NCBI GenBank assembly: GCA_016290255.1
Contig: JAEETG010000019.1
Location: 1 to 7,551 of the forward strand
Reading direction: 5' to 3'
DNA: 7,551 bases
DNA from: Clostridia bacterium
GTDB lineage: Bacteria; Bacillota; Clostridia; Christensenellales; UBA1242
Shown piece after piece: positions 1 through 5,358 of the stretch (position 1 is its first letter; each line of letters opens with the position of its first letter). The position numbers and the translations under genes are program-made. The notes below the pieces were generated by a model. That model was given only the letters and a program-made list of their open reading frames with translations, was not told the DNA's origin and did not search any database.

Positions 1-101
1 GCCCAATTGTTCAAAATGGAAAACTTGTTGGTGCTGTTACACATGTTTTCACCAATGATTCAACGAAAGGTTTTGGAATATATATTGACTGGATGATGTA
101 A
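1..101 (+). CDS. spoIVB: SpoIVB peptidase, C-terminal end only (partial at 5' edge)
   Basis: Reading from base 3 gives 32 residues, PIVQNGKLVGAVTHVF followed by TNDSTKGFGIYIDWMM, ending in TAA at 99-101. This closely resembles the extreme C-terminus of SpoIVB (S55 family), where the Bacillus protein has a GMSGSP-IIQ-GK-GAVTHV pattern just after its catalytic serine. The two leading bases (GC) fit the end of an AGC Ser codon. The catalytic serine, the PDZ domain and the membrane anchor therefore lie upstream of the window. In Bacillus, SpoIVB is made in the forespore, secreted into the intermembrane space, and cleaves SpoIVFA to trigger sigma-K processing. The following gene is spo0A, the conserved spoIVB-spo0A neighbourhood, which supports the assignment. 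No convincing terminator follows, so read-through into spo0A is possible. Confidence 0.9.
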   Translation, partial: PIVQNGKLVGAVTHVFTNDSTKGFGIYIDWMM

Positions 102-113
102 AAAATATTATTT

Positions 114-153
114 TTGAATAATTTTGTAAAATATTGTAAAAAATTGTTGACTT
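114..153 (+). repeat. Four TTG-led direct repeats at exact 10-bp spacing upstream of spo0A
   Basis: TTG occurs at 114, 124, 134 and 144, each followed by an A/T-rich tail: TTGAATA at 114, TTGTAAAA at 124 and 134, TTGTTGA at 144. The 10-bp period puts every copy on nearly the same face of the helix. The last copy overlaps the -35 hexamer of the spo0A promoter. TTTGTAAAA at 123-131 matches the Bacillus 0A box TTTGTCRAA at all but one position. Autoregulation by the adjacent spo0A product is an inference. In DNA this AT-rich, some such matches arise by chance. Confidence 0.45.
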
Positions 154-176
154 TTATAAAATAATGGTGCTAGAAT
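147..176 (+). promoter_or_regulatory. Sigma-A-type promoter for spo0A
   Basis: A -35 hexamer TTGACT (147-152) is followed by an 18-bp spacer and a -10 hexamer TAGAAT (171-176). A TG at 168-169, one base before the -10, gives an extended -10. Transcription would start near 183, leaving a leader of about 20 bases with the ribosome binding site AAAGGAG at 191-197. No good sigma-H pair (AGGAWWW with GAAT at the usual spacing) was found, although Bacillus spo0A also has a sigma-H promoter. Confidence 0.7.
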
Positions 177-204
177 TAAAAAAGAATGAAAAAGGAGCAA
201 CAAT

Positions 205-882
205 TTGAACGCATTATTCTATCATGAAGACAACAGCTTTTTAGATTATGATGTTGGAAATTTACTGAAGAAAAATGGATATTTTGTTGAGAGCATCACA
301 AATTTTGGGAATTTGATTGCCACAATAATTTTGTTAAGGGCAAAACTTGTTATTGTTAAAGCAGATAACAAGTATATTCATGATGTGGTGGAAGAAAAGT
401 ATTTGAAAGACACCTTATTTAATGGTGTTAACTTTGTTTTTTTTGACCAATCAAAAAGTCAAGACCTAATTTATCGAAGAAGTTTTTATAATAATCTTGA
501 AATGGTTGTTGAAAACATAAAAAACAAACCACAAGATAGTTATCAAATTTTCAATTTGGATCAACACTTAATTTCTCTTGGATTAAGGCCAAAATATAGG
601 GGATATTTGCTCCTTAAGGACTGCATTAAATATTGTGTTTTTTTAAATCAATACAAAAAACTTCCAATGTCAAAAATATATGAAAAAGTTGCAGAAAAAC
701 ACAACACAACAGCAAAAAATGTTGAAAGGCTGGTAAGACTTATGCTTTTGCAATCGCTCAAGAAAGCCGATACCAAAAAAATTAGTGAAGCAACAGGAAT
801 TCATGAAGAGTTTTTTAAAACGCTTCCAACAACAAATGCTGCCATTGAAATCATATGTGGTTATCTTGATTTTTATATATAG
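205..882 (+). CDS. spo0A: Spo0A-like sporulation master regulator with degenerate receiver domain
   Basis: 225 residues, against 267 in B. subtilis. The start is TTG at 205, set by AAAGGAG at 191-197 with a 7-base spacer. Residues 117-225 match the Spo0A DNA-binding domain: LGLRPKYRGY (125-134), the helix-turn-helix NTTAKNVERLVR (167-178; Bacillus NTTASRVERAIR) and PTTNAAIE (208-215; Bacillus PTNSEF). Residues 1-108 look like a CheY-type receiver by strand pattern. E8-D9 may retain the acidic pair, but the strand that should end in the phospho-accepting Asp reads LVIVK, putting Lys52 there. The Thr/Ser position reads FVFFD (Asp81), and the Lys-Pro-Phe motif reads RSF (92-94). D54 is the only nearby acidic alternative. 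The linker to the C-terminal domain is short. The position right after spoIVB and the C-terminal domain make the family call firm. Whether it is still controlled by phosphorylation is doubtful. Confidence 0.88.
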   Translation: MNALFYHEDNSFLDYDVGNLLKKNGYFVESITNFGNLIATIILLRAKLVIVKADNKYIHDVVEEKYLKDTLFNGVNFVFFDQSKSQDLIYRRSFYNNLEMVVENIKNKPQDSYQIFNLDQHLISLGLRPKYRGYLLLKDCIKYCVFLNQYKKLPMSKIYEKVAEKHNTTAKNVERLVRLMLLQSLKKADTKKISEATGIHEEFFKTLPTTNAAIEIICGYLDFYI

Positions 883-886
883 CATA

Positions 887-915
887 ACATATTGAACTTA
901 TTTTCATCATATAAA
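887..915 (+). promoter_or_regulatory. Sigma-E-like promoter directly upstream of spoIIM
   Basis: ACATATT (887-893) fits the sigma-E -35 consensus KMATATT at six of seven positions. After a 14-bp spacer, CATATAAA (908-915) fits the -10 consensus CATACAMT at six of eight. The 14-bp spacing is the preferred one for sigma-E. Only five bases separate the -10 from the ATG at 921, so the transcript would begin at or next to the start codon. spoIIM is sigma-E-dependent in Bacillus. The call rests on motif reading in an AT-rich gap. Confidence 0.5.
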
Positions 916-920
916 TTAGT

Positions 921-1565
921 ATGTTTAAAAAATATAATATAGCCAGGAATAGGGGCTATTTAAAATATTCCATATCAGAACATTTTGCACAAAATAAATG
1001 GGCTTATTTGATTTTTGGCTTAATTGTGCTAATGGGGCTTATTATTGGTTTTATTGTTGGCTTTAATCGTGCTGAAAACTTTTCGTTATCAGATTTGCCT
1101 GATTCCACTCTTGCTTGTTTAATTGGCAAAAAAACGAGTGCTGTTTCAATGTTTTTTTCAAGATTGTTTGCTTTTTTGGGGTTATGTTTTCTTTTGTTTT
1201 GTGTTAATAGCAAATGTTATCTTTGCTGGATTGCATTTTTTATCTTTTTATATCGTTCTTTTTTGTTTGGACTCAATTGTGCCATTTTGATTTCATTATA
1301 TAAGTTTGGTGGAGTTGTTAATGTTGTTTTGATATATTTCCCAGTTCATTTGATTTCGCTTTTTCTTCTTATGTGTGTTGGTGTTGTTTGTTTTGCGTGC
1401 TGCGTAAATCAAAAGAACACTGGTTATTCAGTTTTTAGTGGAAACTTTTTAAGAGAGAATAAAGGGCTTTTGCTGGTTATGATATGCTCAACTATTATTT
1501 GTTATTTGGTTGAATGCATTGTGGTTCCACACATAACATCGGTTTTATTTGTTGGGATAAGTTAA
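921..1565 (+). CDS. spoIIM: Stage II sporulation protein M-like membrane protein
   Basis: 214 residues, strongly hydrophobic, with about five membrane segments (roughly 28-49, 79-95, 97-120, 133-161 and 182-204) and a basic cytoplasmic N-terminus. The family signature is the loop and helix YRSFLFGL (111-118) followed by a Gly-containing segment and IYFPVHLI (138-145), as in SpoIIM/DUF95 proteins (FxxGFxxG...PQNL in typical members). In Bacillus, SpoIIM, with SpoIID and SpoIIP, forms the mother-cell DMP complex that drives engulfment. The protein is rich in Cys within the membrane region (for example MCVGVVCFACC at 151-161). The ATG at 921 has no Shine-Dalgarno sequence, and a sigma-E-like -10 ends five bases before it. 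No downstream start gives a better N-terminus, because the residues before segment 1 look family-like. The gene lies between spo0A and dacF, consistent with the conserved spoIIM-to-dacF order. Sequence similarity is modest, so a general SpoIIM-family protein is the cautious call. Confidence 0.75.
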   Translation: MFKKYNIARNRGYLKYSISEHFAQNKWAYLIFGLIVLMGLIIGFIVGFNRAENFSLSDLPDSTLACLIGKKTSAVSMFFSRLFAFLGLCFLLFCVNSKCYLCWIAFFIFLYRSFLFGLNCAILISLYKFGGVVNVVLIYFPVHLISLFLLMCVGVVCFACCVNQKNTGYSVFSGNFLRENKGLLLVMICSTIICYLVECIVVPHITSVLFVGIS

Positions 1566-1614
1566 GAATAAAAAATATAAAAATACTTAACATAAATTTG
1601 GGAGGGAATTATTT

Positions 1615-2781
1615 ATGTTAAGTTTAAATAAAATATCAATTTCTGTGCTGACTTTTTTCATGTTTTTATGTTTTCTTTTTTGCGGTTCAATGCCAATTTG
1701 TTATTCAAAAGTTGATGACAACGGCATTAAATCCAGTGTTTTGATTGAATATGACACTGGCAAAATTTTGTCTGAAAACAATATGTCAGCCAAAATGCCT
1801 ATTGCAAGCGTTACAAAACTTATGACGATTCTTCTTGTGCTTGAAAGGGTTGATGAGGGTAATTTAGATTTAGAAAAATTGGTCACAGCAAGTGAAAACG
1901 CTGCAAACATGGGTGGTTCACAGGTGTTTATTGAAAAGGGTGGCGAGTATAGGGTTTTGGATCTTTTGAAGGCAACAATAATATCATCAGCAAATGATGC
2001 AAGTGTTATGCTGGCTGAGGAAGTTTCTGGAAACGAAAAAGAGTTTGTGAACAAGATGAATCAAAAAGCGGAACAAATTGGATTAAAAAACACTCACTAT
2101 GTGAATTCAACAGGACTTCCGGCACCAATGCAATATAGTTCAGCAGAAGATGTTGCTTTAGTTATGAGAGAGGTGTTAAAACATCCATTATATCTAAAAC
2201 TTTCTTCAATTTGGATGGAAAACTTTTCTCACCCAAAGGGAAGAGTTACAACAATGTCTAACACCAATAAGCTTCTTAAATCATATGACTTGTGTGATGG
2301 CGGAAAAACAGGTTCAACGGCGGAAGCGGGCTTTTGTTTGTGTGCAACAGCAAAGAAAGGAGATATGCGTTTAATATCTGTTGTTTTGGGGGCGGGCACA
2401 AGCAAAACAAGGTTTGAGGAAAGCGAAAAACTTTTTGAATATGGTTTTAATAATTTTGAAAAAACAAAATTAGTTGATAGTTCAAAAGATTTGGGAGAAG
2501 GAGTAACCATTCAAAAAGCGACAAAAGACAGCATTATTTTACATCCTGAAAGAGATTTTTGCGTTGTGACAAAAAAGGGAGAAGAATCTAGTTTTAGTGC
2601 GGAATTGATTGTTGACAAAGTGATTTTTGCCCCAATAAAAGCTGGGGAAAAGGTGGGAGTTATTAAAATTATGGAAAATAACTGTGTTATTGATGAAATA
2701 GCTGTAATTGTTGGTGAAGATGTTAATGCGGTTGGGTATTATCAAACAATTCAACACATAATAAAAAGATGGTTAATTTAA
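1615..2781 (+). CDS. dacF: D-alanyl-D-alanine carboxypeptidase, DacF type (peptidase S11)
   Basis: 388 residues, the usual length for this family. All three penicillin-binding motifs are present: SxxK as S65-VT-K68 (ASVTKLMT), SxN as S125-A-N127 (SSANDAS), and KTG at 231-233 (DGGKTGST). A hydrophobic signal segment covers about residues 7-30. The C-terminal beta-rich PBP5-type domain spans about 283-365 and is followed by a short amphipathic tail ending KRWLI, which probably holds the enzyme to the outer face of a membrane. It removes the terminal D-Ala from pentapeptide stems. In Bacillus, DacF is made in the forespore and adjusts spore peptidoglycan cross-linking. The start is ATG 1615 with GGGAGGG at 1600-1606 and an 8-base spacer. 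Linkage to spoIIM upstream and spoVA downstream supports DacF over a vegetative DacA. In most spore-formers spoIIAA-spoIIAB-sigF follows dacF; here it does not. Confidence 0.88.
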   Translation: MLSLNKISISVLTFFMFLCFLFCGSMPICYSKVDDNGIKSSVLIEYDTGKILSENNMSAKMPIASVTKLMTILLVLERVDEGNLDLEKLVTASENAANMGGSQVFIEKGGEYRVLDLLKATIISSANDASVMLAEEVSGNEKEFVNKMNQKAEQIGLKNTHYVNSTGLPAPMQYSSAEDVALVMREVLKHPLYLKLSSIWMENFSHPKGRVTTMSNTNKLLKSYDLCDGGKTGSTAEAGFCLCATAKKGDMRLISVVLGAGTSKTRFEESEKLFEYGFNNFEKTKLVDSSKDLGEGVTIQKATKDSIILHPERDFCVVTKKGEESSFSAELIVDKVIFAPIKAGEKVGVIKIMENNCVIDEIAVIVGEDVNAVGYYQTIQHIIKRWLI

Positions 2782-2797
2782 CCATCTTTATTTTTTT
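2765..2797. terminator. Hairpin terminator shared by dacF and the facing gene
   Basis: A perfect 10-bp stem, AAAGATGGTT (2765-2774) pairing with AACCATCTTT (2780-2789), encloses a 5-base loop. On the + strand it is followed by A and seven T (2791-2797). The dacF stop codon TAA (2779-2781) lies inside the hairpin. On the - strand the same stem is followed by TTAT, so it can also serve the convergent gene ending at 2807, though with a shorter U-tract. Confidence 0.85.
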
Positions 2798-2806
2798 GTT
2801 AAAATT

Positions 2807-3784
2807 TTATTTTGCATAAGCCCTAACAATGGTGTCACTTGGAGTTTGTATTTTTGGGCTATTTGGTTGAATTTGATTTGCTGAAGTGGAGTAAAACATT
2901 TGGTTGATGTTTGATACAGCCTCATTTGCACATTCCAAAATAACAATTCTAGATTTTAGTGTGGCTTTCAAGTTTATATTTATAACATCTTGTAAATCAT
3001 TATAATTTTTGTTATTGCTTATTGCATATTGTTTGTTTAGGTTTGTTGTCATTTCACGATCGTTTTCTTCCAATTTGTTTGAAAAATTATTTAATGTGTT
3101 TAGATAGAGCATAACATTTTGGTTGTTTTGAGAGTTGTTATCAATTTTTTGCTTTAAGGATTTGATGCTATTCACCAAATTTTCACTTAATGATTTGATT
3201 GTTGGAGAGTATGCATCAAAACCAAAACTTTGATTGTTTGAACTTTTTATTGTGTTTTCTTGATTGGTGTTTTTTGTTGTGTTTGAATTTGTGTTATTAT
3301 TGTCTGGTGCGGTATAAGGTGTTGTTGTTTGGTTTTGGTTTGTGCCATTGGTTTTGTTTTTGTATGTGTCATTTTGGTTGCTATTTAGGATTGTTTGATT
3401 TGCGGTGTTATTGCCATTTTGTTGAGTGGTGCTATGCGTTGCATAGTACTCATTAAAATTTTGATTTTGCGAAGAGTTGTAGTTCATATCTTGTGTGTTT
3501 TGCTTGTTTTGTTCATTTTTGGGGGGATTTGTGTAAACATTGTTTGATTGATTGTTTAAGATCTGATAATTGCTGTTTTCTGAGAATAGATAATAATCAT
3601 CACCAAGTAGTATGCTTTCCAAATTTTCAAAGTTGTAAGTTTTGCTTGCCTGCATTTCTAGGTTGTTTAGTGAAGTTAAAAGTTCGTCATTGTTTGTTGT
3701 TTGTGCGGAGACAGAAGCAGTGCTGCCTCCCAAAAATAATGTGCCACATAAGGCTAGAGTTAAAATTGTTTTTTTAAATTTCAT
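2807..3784 (-). CDS. Unrecognised secreted Asn/Gln/Thr-rich protein
   Basis: 325 residues from the ATG whose complement is 3782-3784. The site AAAGGAG (complement of 3793-3799) with an 8-base spacer fixes this start; a 14-residue upstream extension is possible but lacks a site. Residues 1-27 form a classical signal peptide (MKFKK, a hydrophobic core, then ASVSA before QTT). Residues 28-70 are a short, possibly folded N-terminal part. About 71-190 is low-complexity: I count 35 Asn and 15 Gln in 120 residues, plus many Thr and Ser. About 193-296 looks alpha-helical with heptad-like spacing, and the tail 297-325 is Pro/Ser-containing. No lipobox, LPXTG or catalytic motif was seen. The protein is probably exported and has a flexible spacer. 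Its position, convergent to dacF and divergent from spoVAC, suggests but does not show a sporulation role. I do not recognise the family. Confidence 0.8.
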   Translation of the reverse strand: MKFKKTILTLALCGTLFLGGSTASVSAQTTNNDELLTSLNNLEMQASKTYNFENLESILLGDDYYLFSENSNYQILNNQSNNVYTNPPKNEQNKQNTQDMNYNSSQNQNFNEYYATHSTTQQNGNNTANQTILNSNQNDTYKNKTNGTNQNQTTTPYTAPDNNNTNSNTTKNTNQENTIKSSNNQSFGFDAYSPTIKSLSENLVNSIKSLKQKIDNNSQNNQNVMLYLNTLNNFSNKLEENDREMTTNLNKQYAISNNKNYNDLQDVININLKATLKSRIVILECANEAVSNINQMFYSTSANQIQPNSPKIQTPSDTIVRAYAK

Positions 3785-3792
3785 AATTTGTT

Positions 3793-3799
3793 CTCCTTT
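3793..3799 (-). promoter_or_regulatory. Ribosome binding site fixing the start of the Asn-rich gene
   Basis: On the - strand this reads AAAGGAG, eight bases before the ATG at 3784. It supports the start immediately before the signal peptide MKFKK over the in-frame non-ATG start at 3826, which has no comparable site. Confidence 0.8.
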
Positions 3800-3811
3800 T
3801 TTTGTTGTTAT

Positions 3812-3823
3812 TTTTTGCAAAAA
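3812..3823. repeat. 12-bp perfect palindrome in the divergent intergenic region
   Basis: TTTTTGCAAAAA is fully self-complementary. It lies 28 bases before the start codon of the reverse-strand gene and about 70 bases before the spoVAC start. It could be an operator half-site pair or simply chance pairing of T- and A-runs. No promoter of a recognisable sigma class could be assigned in 3785-3883 for either direction. Confidence 0.3.
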
Positions 3824-3883
3824 CAAACAAATTATTTATTTGCTCACGGTATTTTTTAATGGATTGTGGAAATATTTGTTCTT

Positions 3884-3892
3884 AAGGAGGGG
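3884..3892 (+). promoter_or_regulatory. Strong ribosome binding site that selects the spoVAC GTG start
   Basis: AAGGAGGGG ends three bases before the GTG at 3896 (AGGAGG core 5 bases away). It lies inside the longer reading frame that could start at GTG 3866, so it argues for 3896 as the true start. Confidence 0.8.
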
Positions 3893-3895
3893 AAA

Positions 3896-4339
3896 GTGGA
3901 AGATTTTGAAAGAGATAAAAGATATAACGCGTATATAAAATCTAAAATACCCAAAACAAAACCATGGCCGTCACTATTTCATGCTTTTTGGATTGGAGGC
4001 TTAATATGTTTAATTGGAGAGGTTATCAAAGACCTTTTGATGCTTATTCCCAACATGAGTTTAGAGTTCGCCGGAATCTGGGAAAGCATAATTTTGATTG
4101 CACTTGCTTCAATTTTGACTGGCGTTGGAATTTATGACAAGATTGGAGCCTATGCTGGGGCTGGGTCTATTGTTCCAATAACAGGCTTTTCCAATTCAAT
4201 AACAAGCCCAGCACTTGAGTTTAAAAGGGAGGGAATGATTTTTGGTCTTTGTGCCAAAATGTTCATAATTGCTGGACCTGTTATAGTTAGTGGTGTTATT
4301 GCCAGCATTGTTGTTGGTTTAATATTTTTAATCTTTTAG
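3896..4339 (+). CDS. spoVAC: Stage V sporulation protein AC
   Basis: 147 residues from GTG 3896, close to the usual SpoVAC length of about 150. A 10-residue longer form from GTG 3866 is open but has no ribosome binding site. Family features, in order: a basic N-terminus ending KTKPWP; membrane segment 1 with FWIGGLICLIGE; a second segment leading into GVGIYDKIGAYAGAGS (about 76-91); then VPITGFSNS and the following ALEFKREG; and a last hydrophobic segment. SpoVAC is an inner forespore membrane protein. In Bacillus it acts with SpoVAD and SpoVAEb in Ca-dipicolinate uptake during sporulation and release at germination, and is reported to behave as a mechanosensitive channel. It is the first gene of a three-gene operon; its stop TAG overlaps the spoVAD ribosome binding site. 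A sigma-G promoter is expected, but none was convincing in the gap upstream. Confidence 0.93.
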   Translation: MEDFERDKRYNAYIKSKIPKTKPWPSLFHAFWIGGLICLIGEVIKDLLMLIPNMSLEFAGIWESIILIALASILTGVGIYDKIGAYAGAGSIVPITGFSNSITSPALEFKREGMIFGLCAKMFIIAGPVIVSGVIASIVVGLIFLIF

Positions 4340-4347
4340 GAGAATTT

Positions 4348-5358
4348 ATGAAAAAGATAGGAAAGCAAACAATTGTTTTTGAGCATAAACCTTGTGTTAT
4401 TGGAAATTATTCAATTGTTGGTCCCAAAGAAGGAAAGGGCAATTTTGCAAAATTTTTTCACCAAATTTTAAGCGATGACTTGTTTGGGCAAGATAGTTAT
4501 GAAAAAGCAGAGCGAAAGATGTTTTTATCTGCCGTTTTGGAGGCTTTAAAGGAGGCAAATCTGCAAACAACTGATATTGATGTTTTGGTTGGCGGTGACC
4601 TTATGAATCAAATAATATCATCAAACTTTGCTGCTCGTGAACTTCAAGCGCCTTTTTTGGGCCTTTTTGGTGCGTGCTCCACCATGGTTGAAAGTTTGAT
4701 TGTTGGATCATCACTAATTGATGGAAATGGGTTTAGAAATGTTGTTTGCGTGACTGGTAGTCATTTTTCAACCGCAGAAAAACAGTTTAGATATCCACTT
4801 GAACTTGGAACGCAAAGGCCACCAACATCACAATGGACGGTAACTGGGGCTGGTGCCACAATTTTGTCATCACAAAAAAGTGACATAAAAATTGTTAGAG
4901 CCACAATCGGCAAAGTTGTTGATTGGAATGTTTGTGATGTGAACAACATGGGTGGTGCAATGGCTCCAGCAGCCCTTGAAACACTTTACACTTTTTTTGA
5001 AGACACAAAAACAAAGCCGGCTGATTATGACCTTATTCTAACAGGCGATTTAGGAAAACTTGGGAGTGAAATTTTGCGAGACCTGATGGAATTTAGGGGA
5101 TATAAACTTGAAAGCAATTATGGCGATTGTGGGCAGATGATTTTCTCAAATGATCAAAAAGTGTTTCAAGGTGGTAGCGGCTGTGGATGCATTGCGAGTG
5201 TTTTTAATTCATATGTGATTGATAGGCTCAAATCTGGGAATTTAAAAAGAGTTTTGGTTGTGGCAACAGGGGCACTTATGAGCACAATTTCAAGTCAGCA
5301 AGGTGACAGCATTCCATGCATTGCTCATCTAATTGAATTGGAGGGGAAAAATGTTTGA
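4348..5358 (+). CDS. spoVAD: Stage V sporulation protein AD
   Basis: 336 residues, normal for SpoVAD, with a thiolase-like fold. Recognisable blocks are the N-terminal TIVFEHKPCVIGNYSIVGPKEGKG, given here as two parts (8-17 and 18-31), VGGDLMNQIISSNFAARELQ (81-100), GACSTMVES with Cys110 at the position of a thiolase nucleophile, GSHFSTAEKQFRYPLE (137-152), and the C-terminal GGSGCGC (275-281). In Bacillus, SpoVAD binds dipicolinic acid and works at the forespore membrane with SpoVAC and SpoVAE. The family is not thought to be an active thiolase. The start is ATG 4348 with AGGAG at 4338-4342, which overlaps the spoVAC stop. Its TGA stop (5356-5358) lies within the first codons of spoVAE, indicating translational coupling. 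Confidence 0.96.
   Translation: MKKIGKQTIVFEHKPCVIGNYSIVGPKEGKGNFAKFFHQILSDDLFGQDSYEKAERKMFLSAVLEALKEANLQTTDIDVLVGGDLMNQIISSNFAARELQAPFLGLFGACSTMVESLIVGSSLIDGNGFRNVVCVTGSHFSTAEKQFRYPLELGTQRPPTSQWTVTGAGATILSSQKSDIKIVRATIGKVVDWNVCDVNNMGGAMAPAALETLYTFFEDTKTKPADYDLILTGDLGKLGSEILRDLMEFRGYKLESNYGDCGQMIFSNDQKVFQGGSGCGCIASVFNSYVIDRLKSGNLKRVLVVATGALMSTISSQQGDSIPCIAHLIELEGKNV

Noticed and set aside
101..115. A/T-only inverted repeat after the spoIVB stop as a terminator.
   Set aside because: It contains no G-C pair and has no stable hairpin; similar pairings are expected in such AT-rich DNA.
1566..1597. Possible sigma-G promoter for dacF: GAATA (1566-1570) and CATAAAT (1591-1597).
   Set aside because: The -35 fits well, but the spacer is 20 bp rather than 17-18 and the -10 misses its last two positions.
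670..2757. Reverse-strand open frames within spo0A, spoIIM and dacF (670-885, 1004-1213, 1701-2054, 2229-2510, 2539-2757).
   Set aside because: All lie inside genes with clear family motifs on the + strand and show no ribosome binding site or recognisable protein.
3740..3755. Lipoprotein signal in the Asn-rich protein (LALCG in the signal peptide).
   Set aside because: The residue before Cys is Leu rather than Gly, Ala or Ser, and a better signal peptidase I site (ASVSA) follows at residue 27.
3845..3851. CACGGTA as a sigma-G -10 for spoVAC.
   Set aside because: The third base is wrong and nothing like GHATR lies 17-18 bp upstream.
3866..3895. Longer N-terminus for SpoVAC from GTG 3866.
   Set aside because: No ribosome binding site precedes it, while an excellent one (3884-3892) precedes GTG 3896, which also gives the usual family length.
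3199..3938. Open frames on the + strand opposite the Asn-rich gene (for example 3199-3456, 3493-3777 and 3642-3938).
   Set aside because: They mirror the Asn/Gln codons of the reverse-strand gene, giving Cys/Leu/Phe-rich nonsense, and have no ribosome binding sites. The reverse gene has a signal peptide and a good site.
5333..5350. Longer SpoVAE from TTG 5333.
   Set aside because: The extra residues merely translate the ribosome binding site region; ATG 5351 with GGAGGGG is better.
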